From Centipeda felix (GTDB taxonomy: Bacteria; Bacillota; Negativicutes; Selenomonadales; Selenomonadaceae), in contig NZ_LT891959.1 of the NCBI RefSeq assembly GCF_900186465.1, forward strand, positions 372,001-436,000: a DNA stretch of 64,000 nt, read 5' to 3'. Every line of letters begins with the position of its first letter. The stretch's first letter is position 1. Under the pieces are notes generated by a model. It had not been told where the DNA came from. It was given only the letters and a program-made list of their open reading frames with translations, and did no database searches. A program made the translations under genes and the position numbers. Positions 7,937-17,147 of the stretch are shown here, one piece after another.

Positions 7937-8722
7937 TTAAGCATCGAGTGCCTTGCGCATCGCAGCGATCAGCTGGATGCCGCCGTCGATATCACCGTCG
8001 AGAATGTGCTTGACGACTGCACTGCCGACGATCACACCATCTGCCTGCTTTGCGGCGCGTGCGGCAGCCTCGGGCGTACCGATGCCGAAGCCGATGGCAA
8101 GCGGGATATTCGTATAGCGGCGTGCGGCAGAGCAGACCTTCCCGATGATGCTGTAGTCGATCTCCTTGACGCCTGTGACACCATAGTTCGAGACGCAGTA
8201 GACGAAGCCCGCCGCATGACGGCACGTCTCCGCCATGCGCGCCTCCGTCGTTCCCGGCGTGATGAACTCCGTCAGTGTAAAGTCATGCACATCGCAGATG
8301 CGGCGCATTTCCTCCGACTCTTCGTGCGGAACATCGGGCAGGATCACGCCGTCCATCCCCGCTGCCTTGAAGTCCGTGACAAAACGCTCAAACCCATAGT
8401 GGTTCACCATGTTGATGTAGCCCATGCCGACGATGGGGATCTCCGAGTGTCTGCGGATCTCCTTGACGATCTCAAGTGCCTTCTTCATCGTCATGCCGTT
8501 CTTCAGTGCCTCGACACTTGCCGCCTGAATCACGGGGCCATCCGCCATGGGATCGGAGAACGGCAGGCCGAGCTCGATGAGATCGGCGCCCGCCTCCTCG
8601 GCACGGCGTACGATGTCCACGGTTGCCTCCGCACTGGGGCACCCTGCCGTCACGTAGATGTAAAGCCCTGTCCGCCCGTCGGCGCGGAGCTTTGCGAGTT
8701 TTTCATTCATCCGCTTGCTCAT
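7937..8722 (-). CDS. trpA: Tryptophan synthase alpha subunit
   Basis: Cleaves indole-3-glycerol phosphate to indole and glyceraldehyde-3-phosphate within the alpha2-beta2 complex. 261 residues, normal length. The catalytic Glu and Asp are in [16 protein letters not shown], with VTAGCPS before and GVTGVKEID and GFGIGTPE later (phosphate-binding loops). The start codon overlaps the trpB stop by four bases (ATGA), giving translational coupling to the beta subunit as in most trp operons. Confidence 0.95.
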   Translation of the reverse strand: MSKRMNEKLAKLRADGRTGLYIYVTAGCPSAEATVDIVRRAEEAGADLIELGLPFSDPMADGPVIQAASVEALKNGMTMKKALEIVKEIRRHSEIPIVGMGYINMVNHYGFERFVTDFKAAGMDGVILPDVPHEESEEMRRICDVHDFTLTEFITPGTTEARMAETCRHAAGFVYCVSNYGVTGVKEIDYSIIGKVCSAARRYTNIPLAIGFGIGTPEAAARAAKQADGVIVGSAVVKHILDGDIDGGIQLIAAMRKALDA

Positions 8723-9906
8723 GCGATGTCCTCCCCCAGCTCCTTTGCCACCATCTGCACGTCCTTGTCGCCGCGTCCTGAGAGACAGACGACAACGCGC
8801 TCGCCCGCCTTGGTCTTGGGCATCAGCGTCTCCAGATACGCCAGTGCATGCGAGCTCTCGAGCGCGGGAATGATCCCCTCGATGCGCGAGAGACGCTGGA
8901 ATGCGTCGAGTGCCTCTCTGTCCGTCACGGAGACATAGGTGACGATGCCCTCGTCCTTAAAGTAGGAATGCTCCGGACCAACGCCGGGGTAGTCGAGCCC
9001 TGCTGAGATGCTGTACGCCTCAATGACCTGCCCGTCCTCATTCTGCAGGAGGTTGCTGTACGCTCCGTGCAGGATGCCCGGCGTACCGCCGCCGCTGAGC
9101 GTCTTGGCATTGTCGCCGTCCGCATCGCTGCGCCCGCCGCCCTCGACGCAGAACTTCTTCACGTCGGCATCATTGCGAAAATCATAGATCGTACCGATGG
9201 CGTTGCTCCCGCCGCCGATACAGGCGACGAGATAGTCGGGTTTCGCGTGGAATTTCTCCTCTGCCTGTGCGCGAATCTCCTCACCGATAACCTTCTGGAA
9301 GTCGCGCACCATCATCGGATAGGGATGAGGCCCGACAGCGGAGCCAATGACGTAGTAAGTATCCGTGATGTTTGTCGCCCAGTAACGGATCGCCTCGCTC
9401 GTTGCATCTTTCAGCGTTCCTGTACCGCTCGATACGGGGACGACCGTCGCGCCGAGCAGACGCATACGGAACACGTTGAGCTTCTGCCGCTCCACGTCAA
9501 GTGCACCCATGAAGATGCGGCATTCCATTCCAAAGAGTGCCGCCACCGTCGCCGTCGCCACACCATGCTGCCCCGCGCCCGTCTCTGCGATAATGCGCTT
9601 CTTGCCCATGCGGTGTGCAAGGAGTGCCTGGCCGAGCGCATTGTTGATCTTATGCGCCCCCGTATGAAGAAGATCCTCGCGCTTGAGATAGATGTCCGCC
9701 TTGCCGTAGTGCTTCGTCAGCCGCTCGGCAAAATAAAGATTCGTCGGACGCCCTGCATACTCCTTGAGGTAGCTGCGGTACTCCGCCTGAAACGCCGCAT
9801 CGTCACGGTATTTCAGATATGCCTCTTCCAGCTCATTCAGTGCCGGCATCACAATCTCGGGCACATACTGCCCGCCATAGTCGCCGAATCGTCCCTTCTT
9901 GCTCAT
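8719..9906 (-). CDS. trpB: Tryptophan synthase beta subunit
   Basis: Condenses indole with serine using pyridoxal phosphate. 395 residues. The PLP lysine lies in [15 protein letters not shown], the PLP phosphate loop is [10 protein letters not shown], and [10 protein letters not shown] is the COMM-domain entry. The region [20 protein letters not shown] differs slightly from the usual GVEAAG spacing but remains in frame. Three bases separate it from the trpC stop, and GGAG precedes the ATG. Confidence 0.95.
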   Translation of the reverse strand: MSKKGRFGDYGGQYVPEIVMPALNELEEAYLKYRDDAAFQAEYRSYLKEYAGRPTNLYFAERLTKHYGKADIYLKREDLLHTGAHKINNALGQALLAHRMGKKRIIAETGAGQHGVATATVAALFGMECRIFMGALDVERQKLNVFRMRLLGATVVPVSSGTGTLKDATSEAIRYWATNITDTYYVIGSAVGPHPYPMMVRDFQKVIGEEIRAQAEEKFHAKPDYLVACIGGGSNAIGTIYDFRNDADVKKFCVEGGGRSDADGDNAKTLSGGGTPGILHGAYSNLLQNEDGQVIEAYSISAGLDYPGVGPEHSYFKDEGIVTYVSVTDREALDAFQRLSRIEGIIPALESSHALAYLETLMPKTKAGERVVVCLSGRGDKDVQMVAKELGEDIA

Positions 9907-9909
9907 ATA

Positions 9910-10695
9910 TTATTGCTCCTTCGTCTCAACATCAACCAGTTCTCTTGCAAACGCCCCGACATCCGCCGCACGCACCAATCCCTCTCCGACCAGCACGCCT
10001 TTGCACCCTGCCGCACGAACGCGTTCCGCATCCGCACGGGCAAAGATGCCGCTCTCGCTGATGAGCGTACGATTCTTGTCTGCGTAGGGCAGGAGGGCGA
10101 GCGTCGTCTCCACGCTCGTCTCAAAGGTCACGAGATTGCGGTTGTTGATGCCGATGAATTCTGCCGGCGTTTCCTGTGCAGTTTCCAAATCATGGCGGTC
10201 GTGCACCTCTACAAGAGCGTCCATCCCAAGACTCCACGTCAGGTAAAGCAGCTCTTTCAGCTGCTCCGGCGTGAGGATGCGCACAATCAGCAGAACGGCA
10301 TCCGCGCCCAACGCACGCGCCTCGTAGACCTGATAGGGATCGATGATAAAATCCTTGCGCAGGAGAGGTGTATCCACACGTGCACGTACGGCGGAAAAAT
10401 CCGCGTTGCTGCCGAGAAAATGCGGATCGGTATGCACGGAGAGCACGGCTGCGCCTGCCGCCGTATAGATATCGGCGAGCTCCGTGACCGTGTGCGCCGT
10501 TGTCAGCCGTCCCTTGGCGGGCGACTGCAGCTTGCACTCAGCGATCAGCCCCCACCCATGCCATCGGAAGTGCTCCGCCATACGGAACGTCCCACAGGAC
10601 AGGTCCCGTTTCAGTACATCGAGCGGCATGGCCTCCTTCGCCGCCGCGACAATGCCGCGCTTCTTCGCCACGATTTCAGCAAGTATGTCGCGCAT
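9910..10695 (-). CDS. trpC: Indole-3-glycerol phosphate synthase
   Basis: Ring closure of CdRP to indole-3-glycerol phosphate. A TIM barrel of 261 residues with IAECKLQSPAKG (catalytic Glu/Lys), LLRKDFIIDPYQVYEARALG (catalytic Lys), GINNRNL and SESGIF. The start follows a very strong AAGGAGGTG. A promoter of its own (10746-10774) lies in the 133-base gap behind trpF, so trpCBA can be expressed apart from trpF. Confidence 0.94.
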   Translation of the reverse strand: MRDILAEIVAKKRGIVAAAKEAMPLDVLKRDLSCGTFRMAEHFRWHGWGLIAECKLQSPAKGRLTTAHTVTELADIYTAAGAAVLSVHTDPHFLGSNADFSAVRARVDTPLLRKDFIIDPYQVYEARALGADAVLLIVRILTPEQLKELLYLTWSLGMDALVEVHDRHDLETAQETPAEFIGINNRNLVTFETSVETTLALLPYADKNRTLISESGIFARADAERVRAAGCKGVLVGEGLVRAADVGAFARELVDVETKEQ

Positions 10696-10745
10696 TGTGC
10701 ACCTCCTTCAGATGATTCATTCTGCGCCTTTCGGCGTATTTGTCT

Positions 10746-10774
10746 ATCTTAGAGGAGAATGCGGCATTTGTCAA
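10746..10774 (-). promoter_or_regulatory. Promoter of trpCBA
   Basis: Minus strand TTGACA (10769-10774), 17 bp, TAAGAT (10746-10751). A small hairpin (CGCCGAAAGGCG) follows before the trpC ribosome site. No Trp-rich leader peptide or T-box sequence was seen. Confidence 0.7.
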
Positions 10775-10828
10775 TGCGAGGACGCACACGATCACTTGTA
10801 CCGTTCGTGTTCGTGCGGGACAAACGGA

Positions 10829-11440
10829 TTACCGAAGCGCACACACCGCCTCCATAAACGCTGTGATTTTCGCCTTGGATTTCACGCCGTCCTCCTCAAG
10901 ACCTCCCGATACATCAATGCCGAATGGATGAAAGGTCTCGACGGCCTCCCTGACATTCGCGGCCGTGATGCCGCCTGCGATCAGCACGGGCTTCGTAACG
11001 CGCGCAATCTCCCGTGCCGCTTCCTGCCAATGGAACGCCAGTCCCGTGCCGCCTGCTGCGCCTTTGACGTAGCTGTCAACGAGAATGATCTCCGCAGGAT
11101 AGACGTTCGCTGCCTCTGCATCGAAGTCGTCTCCATAGCGGTACGCCTTGATCACGGGGCGCTCTGCCATGCGTGCCATCTCTGCCGTCTCGTGCCCGTG
11201 CAGCTGCACATAGTCCAGCCCAACGGCATCGGTAATCTGGTTCACCTCCGCCATCGGTGCATCGACAAAGACGCCGACCTTCTTCACGCGCTGCATCTCC
11301 CGCGCAATCTCATGTGCCGTCTCCGGCGCAACATAACGCCGACTGCCCTGCGCGAAGATGAACCCGATGTAGTCCGCTCCCGCCTCCTCTGCCGCGCGTG
11401 CCGCTGCTGCGGTCTGCATGCCGCACATCTTCACCCGCAT
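10829..11440 (-). CDS. trpF: Phosphoribosylanthranilate isomerase
   Basis: Amadori rearrangement of PRA to CdRP, the step before TrpC. It starts MRVKMCGMQT with the catalytic Cys, then GADYIGFIFAQGSRRYV, a central LHGHE, ILVDSY and the catalytic Asp in FGIDVSGGLE. About 203 residues. The frame stays open far upstream only because it reads through repeat element B; the true ATG at 11440 follows GGAGGGG. It sits upstream of trpC, reversed from the common C-F order. trpE, trpG and trpD are not in this window. Confidence 0.92.
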   Translation of the reverse strand: MRVKMCGMQTAAAARAAEEAGADYIGFIFAQGSRRYVAPETAHEIAREMQRVKKVGVFVDAPMAEVNQITDAVGLDYVQLHGHETAEMARMAERPVIKAYRYGDDFDAEAANVYPAEIILVDSYVKGAAGGTGLAFHWQEAAREIARVTKPVLIAGGITAANVREAVETFHPFGIDVSGGLEEDGVKSKAKITAFMEAVCALR

Positions 11441-11460
11441 ACCATCATCACCCCTCCGAT

Positions 11461-11502
11461 AAAAAACTGCTGTACGAAGATAGAAAGACCTTCGTACAGC
11501 AG
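11461..11502 (-). terminator. Intrinsic terminator directly before the trpF ribosome site
   Basis: Minus strand stem CTGCTGTACGAAG / CTTCGTACAGCAG with a 10-base loop and six T. Only three bases separate the T-tract from GGAGGGG of trpF, so no promoter fits between. It may end the glyS transcript, attenuate trpF, or both. Confidence 0.75.
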
Positions 11503-11512
11503 CGTTATTTGT

Positions 11513-11679
11513 TAGGGAATCACTGATAAAATGAGGTCTGCCAGATTGGCGTAGATTTTTTCGTCTGAACGAGGTGGAAAACCGGACGCAGAGTGGTGCT
11601 CTGTGGAGGATTTTCCGCCGAAGTGCGGACAAAAAAGATGCGTCAAGATGGTTGTACCGAATTTATCAGTGCTTCCCTA
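11513..11679 (+). repeat. 167-bp TA-flanked palindromic element, copy B
   Basis: Begins TA-GGGAATCACTGATAAAATGAGG and ends GAATTTATCAGTGCTTCCC-TA. The central hairpin is CAGAG-TGGTG-CTCTG (589-603 of the 11-kb block). It fills the glyS-trpF gap. Its right-hand TA plus first base is the glyS stop codon TAG. Confidence 0.87.
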
Positions 11680-13722
11680 GTTCAGCACGATCTTGCTGTA
11701 GTCTGCCATCTCCAGCAGATAGTCGTCGATCATCTTGAGGAGCGACAGACGATTTTCCTTGATGCGCACATCCTTGTCCATGACCATGACCGCATCGAAG
11801 AATGTGTCGATCGCCCTCCCGAGTGCCTGCTCGGCGGGAAGCGTGTCCTCACCCTCCGCGCGTGCAGCCGCCGCGGCCTGATAGGCGGAGAGCAGCGCGC
11901 CCTCTTCCTCTGCCTGGAACAGCGCGGGATCCACTGCGCCGCCCGTCACGCCGCGGGCGATGTTCCCGACACGGACAAAGGACTGCACGAGCGCATCGCC
12001 CCCCTCCGATGCGAGCAGACGCTCCACATAGGCGGCGCGCACGGGGACATCTGCGACAAGATCCACATCGCCCAGCACCGCCTCCTGCACATCGTAGCGC
12101 ACACCGCGCTCACTGAGGACGTTCTTCAGGCGCAGACGGATAAAGTCCGCCACATAGACCTGCATCTTATCCCGAAATTCTTCAAGGTCGTAGAGATCAC
12201 ACGCCTCATCGACAAGGTCGGAGAGGAGCATCGTGCTCTCCTGCTCGATCAACATGAGAACGAGCCCGAGCGCCTGACGGCGCAACCCGAAGGGGTCCTG
12301 CGAGCCCGTCGGAATCCTGCCTTGGCTGAACGTCCCGACAATATTGTCGATCTTATCTGCTACACTGAGGGCAACGCCGAGCGGCGTCTGCGGCAGCTCG
12401 TCCCCCGCAAAACGCGGCATATACTGCTCGTCAATGGCACGCGCAACAGCAGGGCTCTCCCCATCGAGCAGGGCGTACTCACGTCCCATGATCCCCTGCA
12501 GCTCCGTGAACTCCGTCACCATGCCCGTCACGAGATCGGCCTTCGAGAGCTCGGCGGCACGCCGCGCATCGGCGAGAGCGGTGCCATCCGCATCACCCGC
12601 CGCCATCTCCTCGACAATCGCCGTCGTGAGCGCCGTGAGACGCTCCGTCTTTTCGTACATCGATCCGAGCCCCCGCTGGAACACGACCGTCTTGAGCTTT
12701 TCCCGATGCTCTGCAAGGGATTTTCTGCGATCCTCATCGAAGAAGAACTGCGCATCGGCAAGACGTGCCCGCAGCACGCGCTCGTTGCCGTGTGCCACGA
12801 CATCAAGATGTGCCTTCCCACCGTTGCGCACCGTGATAAAAGCGGGCAGTAGGCTGCCGTCCGCCGCCTTGACGGGGAAATAGCGTTGATGGTCGCGCAT
12901 CGGCGTAATCACCGCCTCGGCGGGGAGCGCCAGATACTTCTCCTCGAACGAGCCGCTGAGCGCCGTCGGATACTCCACGAGATAGAGCACCTCCTCGAGG
13001 AGGTCGGGCGTGATCTCCGCCGTGCCGCCGCACGCCTTTGCCGTCTCTGTGATCTGTTCGCAGATCATGGCGCGCCGCCGCTCGGGATCGACGATGATAT
13101 ACGCCTTCTCGCACGCCGCCTCGTAGTCCGCCGCCGACGTGATCACGAAGTCCGCCGGTGCGAGCGTCCGATGCCCGCGCGAGTGATTCCCGCTCGTCAC
13201 TCCGGCAAGTGTAAAGGGCACGATCTCTGTCCCGTAGAGTGCCACGAACCAGCGAATCGGGCGGATGAATCGGAAGTCCAGATCCCCCCAGCGCATACTG
13301 TTCGGCAGCGGAATCGCACGCACAAGGTCAGGCAGGAGCGAGGTCAGAAGCTCGGCCGTCGCTGCACCGCTCTCATGCACGGAGGCATAGACATAGCCGT
13401 CACGCTGAATGAGGGCGGACGGATCGACGCCCTGTCCGCGCGCAAACCCCGCGCCCGCCTTCGTCGGGTTTCCGTCCGCATCAAAGGCAATGGCGACGGA
13501 TGGGCCGCGCGTCTCCGTATTGACGTCTTCCTGCCGCTCTGCGAGCCCCGTCACAATGAGGGCGGCACGGCGCGGCGTGCCGAGCGTGCGCACCTTCTCA
13601 TAGGAAAGGCGGTGCTCCTTCAGCATCGTCTCCGCCAGCTGTGCCAAATCCTCCAGGAGGTGTGGCATCACGTGTGCCGGAATCTCCTCCGTTCCAATTT
13701 CAAATAACAGATCCCGCTTCAT
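11677..13722 (-). CDS. glyS: Glycyl-tRNA synthetase beta subunit
   Basis: The tRNA-binding subunit of the alpha2-beta2 glycyl-tRNA synthetase. 681 residues, full length. It begins [20 protein letters not shown], the family signature, with [21 protein letters not shown] and [10 protein letters not shown] further on. The start overlaps the glyQ stop by four bases, giving coupled synthesis of the two subunits. The last codon AAC is followed by a TAG formed together with repeat element B, so the gene ends exactly at the element edge. Confidence 0.94.
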   Translation of the reverse strand: MKRDLLFEIGTEEIPAHVMPHLLEDLAQLAETMLKEHRLSYEKVRTLGTPRRAALIVTGLAERQEDVNTETRGPSVAIAFDADGNPTKAGAGFARGQGVDPSALIQRDGYVYASVHESGAATAELLTSLLPDLVRAIPLPNSMRWGDLDFRFIRPIRWFVALYGTEIVPFTLAGVTSGNHSRGHRTLAPADFVITSAADYEAACEKAYIIVDPERRRAMICEQITETAKACGGTAEITPDLLEEVLYLVEYPTALSGSFEEKYLALPAEAVITPMRDHQRYFPVKAADGSLLPAFITVRNGGKAHLDVVAHGNERVLRARLADAQFFFDEDRRKSLAEHREKLKTVVFQRGLGSMYEKTERLTALTTAIVEEMAAGDADGTALADARRAAELSKADLVTGMVTEFTELQGIMGREYALLDGESPAVARAIDEQYMPRFAGDELPQTPLGVALSVADKIDNIVGTFSQGRIPTGSQDPFGLRRQALGLVLMLIEQESTMLLSDLVDEACDLYDLEEFRDKMQVYVADFIRLRLKNVLSERGVRYDVQEAVLGDVDLVADVPVRAAYVERLLASEGGDALVQSFVRVGNIARGVTGGAVDPALFQAEEEGALLSAYQAAAAARAEGEDTLPAEQALGRAIDTFFDAVMVMDKDVRIKENRLSLLKMIDDYLLEMADYSKIVLN

Positions 13723-14600
13723 GCCTTCCCCTCCTTTTTCAACAGCGGATACCCCAGTTCCTCACGCTGGGCGAGATACGCCTCCGCGCAGAGACGCGCG
13801 AGTTTGCGCACGCGCCCGATGAACGCCGTCCGCTGGGAGACACTGATCGCCCCGCGCGCGTCGAGCAGATTGAACGTATGCGAGCATTTCAGCACGTAGT
13901 CATGCGCCGGATGCACATAGCCTGCCTCGATGACGCGCACCGCCTCCGCCTCGTACTTGTCGAACAGGTCAAAGAGCAGCTTCTCGTCCGAGAGATCGAA
14001 CGCATACGAAGACTGCTCAAACTCATTCTGGTGGAACACATCGCCATAGGTCACATCATCCGTCCACGCGATGTCATAGACGTTCTCTACGCCCTGAATA
14101 TACATGGCAAGACGCTCAAGCCCATAGGTGATCTCCACGGAGACGGGCTTTACATCCTGACCGCCAACCTGCTGGAAGTACGTGAACTGCGTGATCTCCA
14201 TCCCGTCCAGCCAGACCTCCCAGCCAAGTCCCCACGCGCCCAGCGTCGGCGACTCCCAGTTGTCCTCGACAAAGCGGATGTCATGCTCCTCCGCGTGAAT
14301 GCCGAGGCGGGCAAGGCTCTCAAGGTAAAGTTCCTGGATATTGTCCGGCGACGGCTTCATGATCACCTGGAACTGATGATGCTGATAGAGACGATTCGGG
14401 TTGTCTCCATAGCGTCCGTCCGCCGGGCGGCGCGAGGGCTCCACATAGGCGACATTCCACGGCTCTGGCCCAAGAACGCGCAGGAACGTCCACGGGCTCA
14501 TCGTCCCTGCGCCCTTTTCTACATCATAGGGCTGGGCGAGGATACAGCCCTGCCCCGACCAGAACTCCTGCAGTGTGAGGATAACCTCTTGAAATTTCAT
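13719..14600 (-). CDS. glyQ: Glycyl-tRNA synthetase alpha subunit
   Basis: The catalytic subunit that activates glycine and charges tRNA-Gly. 293 residues with family signatures: N-terminal [16 protein letters not shown], then [27 protein letters not shown], and [20 protein letters not shown]. It is first of the glyQ-glyS pair. A terminator hairpin lies immediately before its ribosome site. No T-box (GGTGGTACCGCG-type) leader was found, although glyQS is a common T-box target in Firmicutes. Confidence 0.95.
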   Translation of the reverse strand: MKFQEVILTLQEFWSGQGCILAQPYDVEKGAGTMSPWTFLRVLGPEPWNVAYVEPSRRPADGRYGDNPNRLYQHHQFQVIMKPSPDNIQELYLESLARLGIHAEEHDIRFVEDNWESPTLGAWGLGWEVWLDGMEITQFTYFQQVGGQDVKPVSVEITYGLERLAMYIQGVENVYDIAWTDDVTYGDVFHQNEFEQSSYAFDLSDEKLLFDLFDKYEAEAVRVIEAGYVHPAHDYVLKCSHTFNLLDARGAISVSQRTAFIGRVRKLARLCAEAYLAQREELGYPLLKKEGKA

Positions 14601-14618
14601 GCAAACAACCCCTCCAAC

Positions 14619-14652
14619 AAAAAAACCGCGTATACCCTATAAGAATACGCGG
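14619..14652 (-). terminator. Terminator directly before the glyQ ribosome site
   Basis: Minus strand CCGCGTAT / ATACGCGG stem (14626-14652) followed by seven T; three bases later comes GGAGGGG of glyQ. It ends the upstream small membrane protein transcript or attenuates glyQS. Confidence 0.75.
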
Positions 14653-14672
14653 TTTTGAGAAAATAGCAAGAC

Positions 14673-14945
14673 CTATTTAAAACTGTTCCGCAAACTCTGC
14701 AAAATACCCGCCTGTCCTTCATTGATATCCTTATTCCATCGGCCATCATAGGCTCGATCGCCGGACGGAAGCAGAGCACACACAATGATGAGGAGGATAA
14801 AGGCAACGACGATACCGCCGATGATCTTACGCTGATAGGTGCTGCGCGCTTTTCGTACGCGCTGAAGCCGTGCCTCGAACTCCTGCTGTTTGCGCTCGCG
14901 CATCGACTGCATCGGCGTCTCCGTTTGGCTCTTTTTCTTTGCCAT
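14673..14945 (-). CDS. Small single-pass membrane protein, function unknown
   Basis: 90 residues. The N-terminal half is very basic and polar (MAKKKSQTETPMQ followed by many Arg/Lys/Gln), probably a cytosolic helix. A single hydrophobic segment IIGGIVVAFILLIIVCALL spans about residues 41-59, and a short outside tail follows. A clear GGGAGG site precedes the ATG. It lies between an exonuclease gene and glyQS on the same strand with a terminator after it. I do not recognise a family. Confidence 0.7.
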   Translation of the reverse strand: MAKKKSQTETPMQSMRERKQQEFEARLQRVRKARSTYQRKIIGGIVVAFILLIIVCALLPSGDRAYDGRWNKDINEGQAGILQSLRNSFK

Positions 14946-14974
14946 ACAGCATGCCTCCCTGCATATTAATCAAA

Positions 14975-15517
14975 TTAATCAAACAGGCTCTGTTCCTCAT
15001 AGACCGGCTCTTTCATCTTTTGGTAGCAGAAGAGCGTCGCGAGTGTGTCCGCGAGTGCGCCGTGCGCCACCGTGTTTCCCCAGTCGTAGCGGTAGTAGTC
15101 CGCACACTCCGTCAGCTTCCACCATCGGTAGCCGCCGCGCCGTGCATCGGGGACTTTGCGGAACGCCGAAAAAGCAAGCATCACATCATGACGGTTCGGG
15201 TTCGTAATGCGGATCCCCGACTGCGCCAGAAGGCGAATATCGAACTCGATGTTATAGCCGACAAGGAGTGTGTCCGGCGCATTGAAGAGACGTTCCAGCT
15301 CCTCACGATGTGCGAGAATGGGGTCACAGCCCGCGACCATCGCCGGCGATATGCGATTGATGCGCTCGGCATCCGGCCACTCTGCCTTACGCGCCGGCGC
15401 ATACATACCGTCGACCATCGTCTCACCCACGCCATTCACAACAGCGAGGGTCAGTACTTCATCATCACTGCGAAAGCCGGTCGTCTCCGTATCAAAGACT
15501 AGAACCTTTTCTTGCAT
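14975..15517 (-). CDS. DnaQ-like 3'-5' exonuclease
   Basis: About 180 residues of the DEDDh exonuclease fold. Exo I is VFDTETTG at the N-terminus, Exo II is the GYNIEFDIRLL segment, and Exo III ends with HGALADTLAT, giving the catalytic His and Asp. It is a stand-alone domain resembling the exonuclease of DNA polymerase III epsilon or exonuclease X, so the role could be DNA repair or RNA turnover. The ATG at 15517 follows AGAGGA; a TTG one codon upstream is less likely. Confidence 0.82.
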   Translation of the reverse strand: MQEKVLVFDTETTGFRSDDEVLTLAVVNGVGETMVDGMYAPARKAEWPDAERINRISPAMVAGCDPILAHREELERLFNAPDTLLVGYNIEFDIRLLAQSGIRITNPNRHDVMLAFSAFRKVPDARRGGYRWWKLTECADYYRYDWGNTVAHGALADTLATLFCYQKMKEPVYEEQSLFD

Positions 15518-15520
15518 CAA

Positions 15521-15764
15521 AAGTCCTCTTTCTTCTGGTTGTTTTATCCCAATTATACACAGCTTTCGTCATGATTATTATACAACAGACGGAATCATCT
15601 GTCAAGAAAACGCGTCACAAGACGCCCATCATCACAGGGTTGAGGGCAATTTGCGGTTGCAAAAGAATGGGTTTTACGCTAGAATACTTTTATAATATAT
15701 AGATTATTTCTATAGCTTAAGTCTATTCTCTGTTAATCCATCCTATGGTTGAAAGGAGTCTTTT
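15521..15764. other. Divergent intergenic region, exonuclease / flavodiiron gene
   Basis: 244 bases with no gene. A possible plus-strand promoter TTGCAA, 17 bp, TAGAAT (15657-15685) precedes the flavodiiron gene; an AT-rich TATAATATATAG follows it. Nothing else was recognised. Confidence 0.4.
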
Positions 15765-16925
15765 ATGAACGCCATCAAACTCCGTGACAATATCTACTGG
15801 GTCGGCGCCATCGACTGGTCCATGCGCAGCTTCCACGGCTACGATACGCAGCGCGGCTCATCATACAACGCCTACCTCATCATCGACGATACGATCACTC
15901 TGATTGATACGGTCAAACACGGCTTTGAGGAGGAGATGCTCGCGCGCATTTCCTCCGTGATCGATCCGTCGCAGATCAACTGCGTCATCTCCAATCACGT
16001 GGAGCCAGATCACTCCTACGGTGTCTCCCTCATCTCCTCCCTCGCGCCGAGCGCAAAGATCGTCACGAGTGCGCCGAACGGACTGAAGGGGCTGCGCGCC
16101 TACTATGGAGAGCTCCCCTATGAGACCGTCAAGGCAGGCGACAGCATCTCGCTCGGCAAGCGCACCCTGCAGTTCATCCCGACCCCGATGCTGCACTGGC
16201 CCGACAGCATGGTCACCTACTGCCCTGAGGAGAAGATTCTCTTCTCGAACGACGCGTTCGGGCAGCATCTGGCATCGGGCAAGCGCTTCGACGACGAGAA
16301 TGACCTCGCTATCCTCTGTGAGGAGGCAAAAAAATACTACGCCAACATTCTCTTCCCATACGGAGCACAGGCAAAGGCGGCACTCAAGGCACTGCACGGG
16401 CTCGACATGGAGATGATCGCCACGGGACATGGCATTATCTGGCGTTCCCATATCCCTGAGATCATCGAGCGCTATAAGCAGTGGTCGAGCGGCGAGACAG
16501 AGGAGCGCGCCGTCATCGTTTTCGACAGCATGTGGCACTCCACCGAGGCGATGGCGCATACGATTGCTGAGGCGTTCATCGACAAGGGTTACTCCGTCGG
16601 CTACTACGACATCAAGAAGAACTCCCATGCGGACATCATGACGGATATCCTCACGAGCCGCTATCTCGCCGTTGGTTCGCCGACGCTCAACAATACGATG
16701 CTCCCGACCATCGGCGGTTTCCTCTGCTATATGCGGGGGCTCGCACCGAAGGGACGTAAGGCTTTCGCCTTTGGCTCCTATGGCTGGGGCGGGCAGAGCA
16801 TACAGCAGATCGAGGACGAGCTGAAGGCGGGCGGCTGCGAGATCGCCATGGACAAGGTGCGTATCCTCTACGTCCCCTCCGAGGAGCAGCTCAAGTCACT
16901 CCACGATCAGGTGATTGCACTCTAA
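15765..16925 (+). CDS. fprA: Flavodiiron protein (oxygen/nitric oxide reductase)
   Basis: A soluble enzyme that reduces O2 to water, or NO to N2O, protecting anaerobes. The N-terminal metallo-beta-lactamase-like half holds the diiron ligands: NHVEPDHSYG (H-x-E-x-D-H), the His in PTPMLHWPDSM, the Asp in LFSNDAFGQH, and TGHGIIWR. The C-terminal half is a flavodoxin with an FMN loop starting IVFDSMWHSTEAMA and GSPTLNNTMLP. 386 residues, normal, with no rubredoxin fusion. Good AAAGGAG site. The stop TAA is shared with repeat element C. Confidence 0.93.
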   Translation: MNAIKLRDNIYWVGAIDWSMRSFHGYDTQRGSSYNAYLIIDDTITLIDTVKHGFEEEMLARISSVIDPSQINCVISNHVEPDHSYGVSLISSLAPSAKIVTSAPNGLKGLRAYYGELPYETVKAGDSISLGKRTLQFIPTPMLHWPDSMVTYCPEEKILFSNDAFGQHLASGKRFDDENDLAILCEEAKKYYANILFPYGAQAKAALKALHGLDMEMIATGHGIIWRSHIPEIIERYKQWSSGETEERAVIVFDSMWHSTEAMAHTIAEAFIDKGYSVGYYDIKKNSHADIMTDILTSRYLAVGSPTLNNTMLPTIGGFLCYMRGLAPKGRKAFAFGSYGWGGQSIQQIEDELKAGGCEIAMDKVRILYVPSEEQLKSLHDQVIAL

Positions 16926-17089
16926 GGAAGCACTGATAAATTCGGTACAACCATCTTGACGCATCTTTTTTGCCCGCACTTCGGCGGAAAATCCTCCACA
17001 GAGCACCACTCTGCGTCCGGTTTTCCACCTCGTTCGGACGAAAAAATCTACGCCAATCTGGCAGACCTCATTTTATCAGTGATTCCCTA
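16923..17089 (-). repeat. 167-bp TA-flanked palindromic element, copy C
   Basis: Opposite orientation to copies B, D and E. The left TA plus the element's first A makes the flavodiiron stop TAA. It is nearly identical to copies B and E, with the same CAGAG/CTCTG central hairpin. Confidence 0.87.
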
Positions 17090-17103
17090 AAAAACATAGA
17101 ACC

Positions 17104-17138
17104 CCCGAAGGCTCAAGATAAAAGCCTTCGGGTTTTTT
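17104..17138 (+). terminator. Terminator between fprA and ahbB (probably bidirectional)
   Basis: CCCGAAGGC, 11-base loop, GCCTTCGGG, six T on the plus strand. On the minus strand the same stem is followed by a weaker T-rich run. It serves two convergent genes. Confidence 0.8.
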
Positions 17139-17147
17139 CTATCCATA

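Noticed and set aside
9067-10752. A 561-codon plus-strand open frame opposite trpB and trpC
   Set aside because: It crosses two well-supported minus-strand genes and has no domain or ribosome site.
14601-14672. T-box riboswitch before glyQS
   Set aside because: Expected in Firmicutes, but the gap is only 72 bases, has no specifier-loop structure and no T-box core sequence. The CCGCG seen belongs to a simple terminator stem.
16970-17090. Small proteins ending KNLRQSGRPHFISDSL at the repeat elements
   Set aside because: They are translations of the 167-bp element, not genes. The same peptide appears only because the DNA is repeated.
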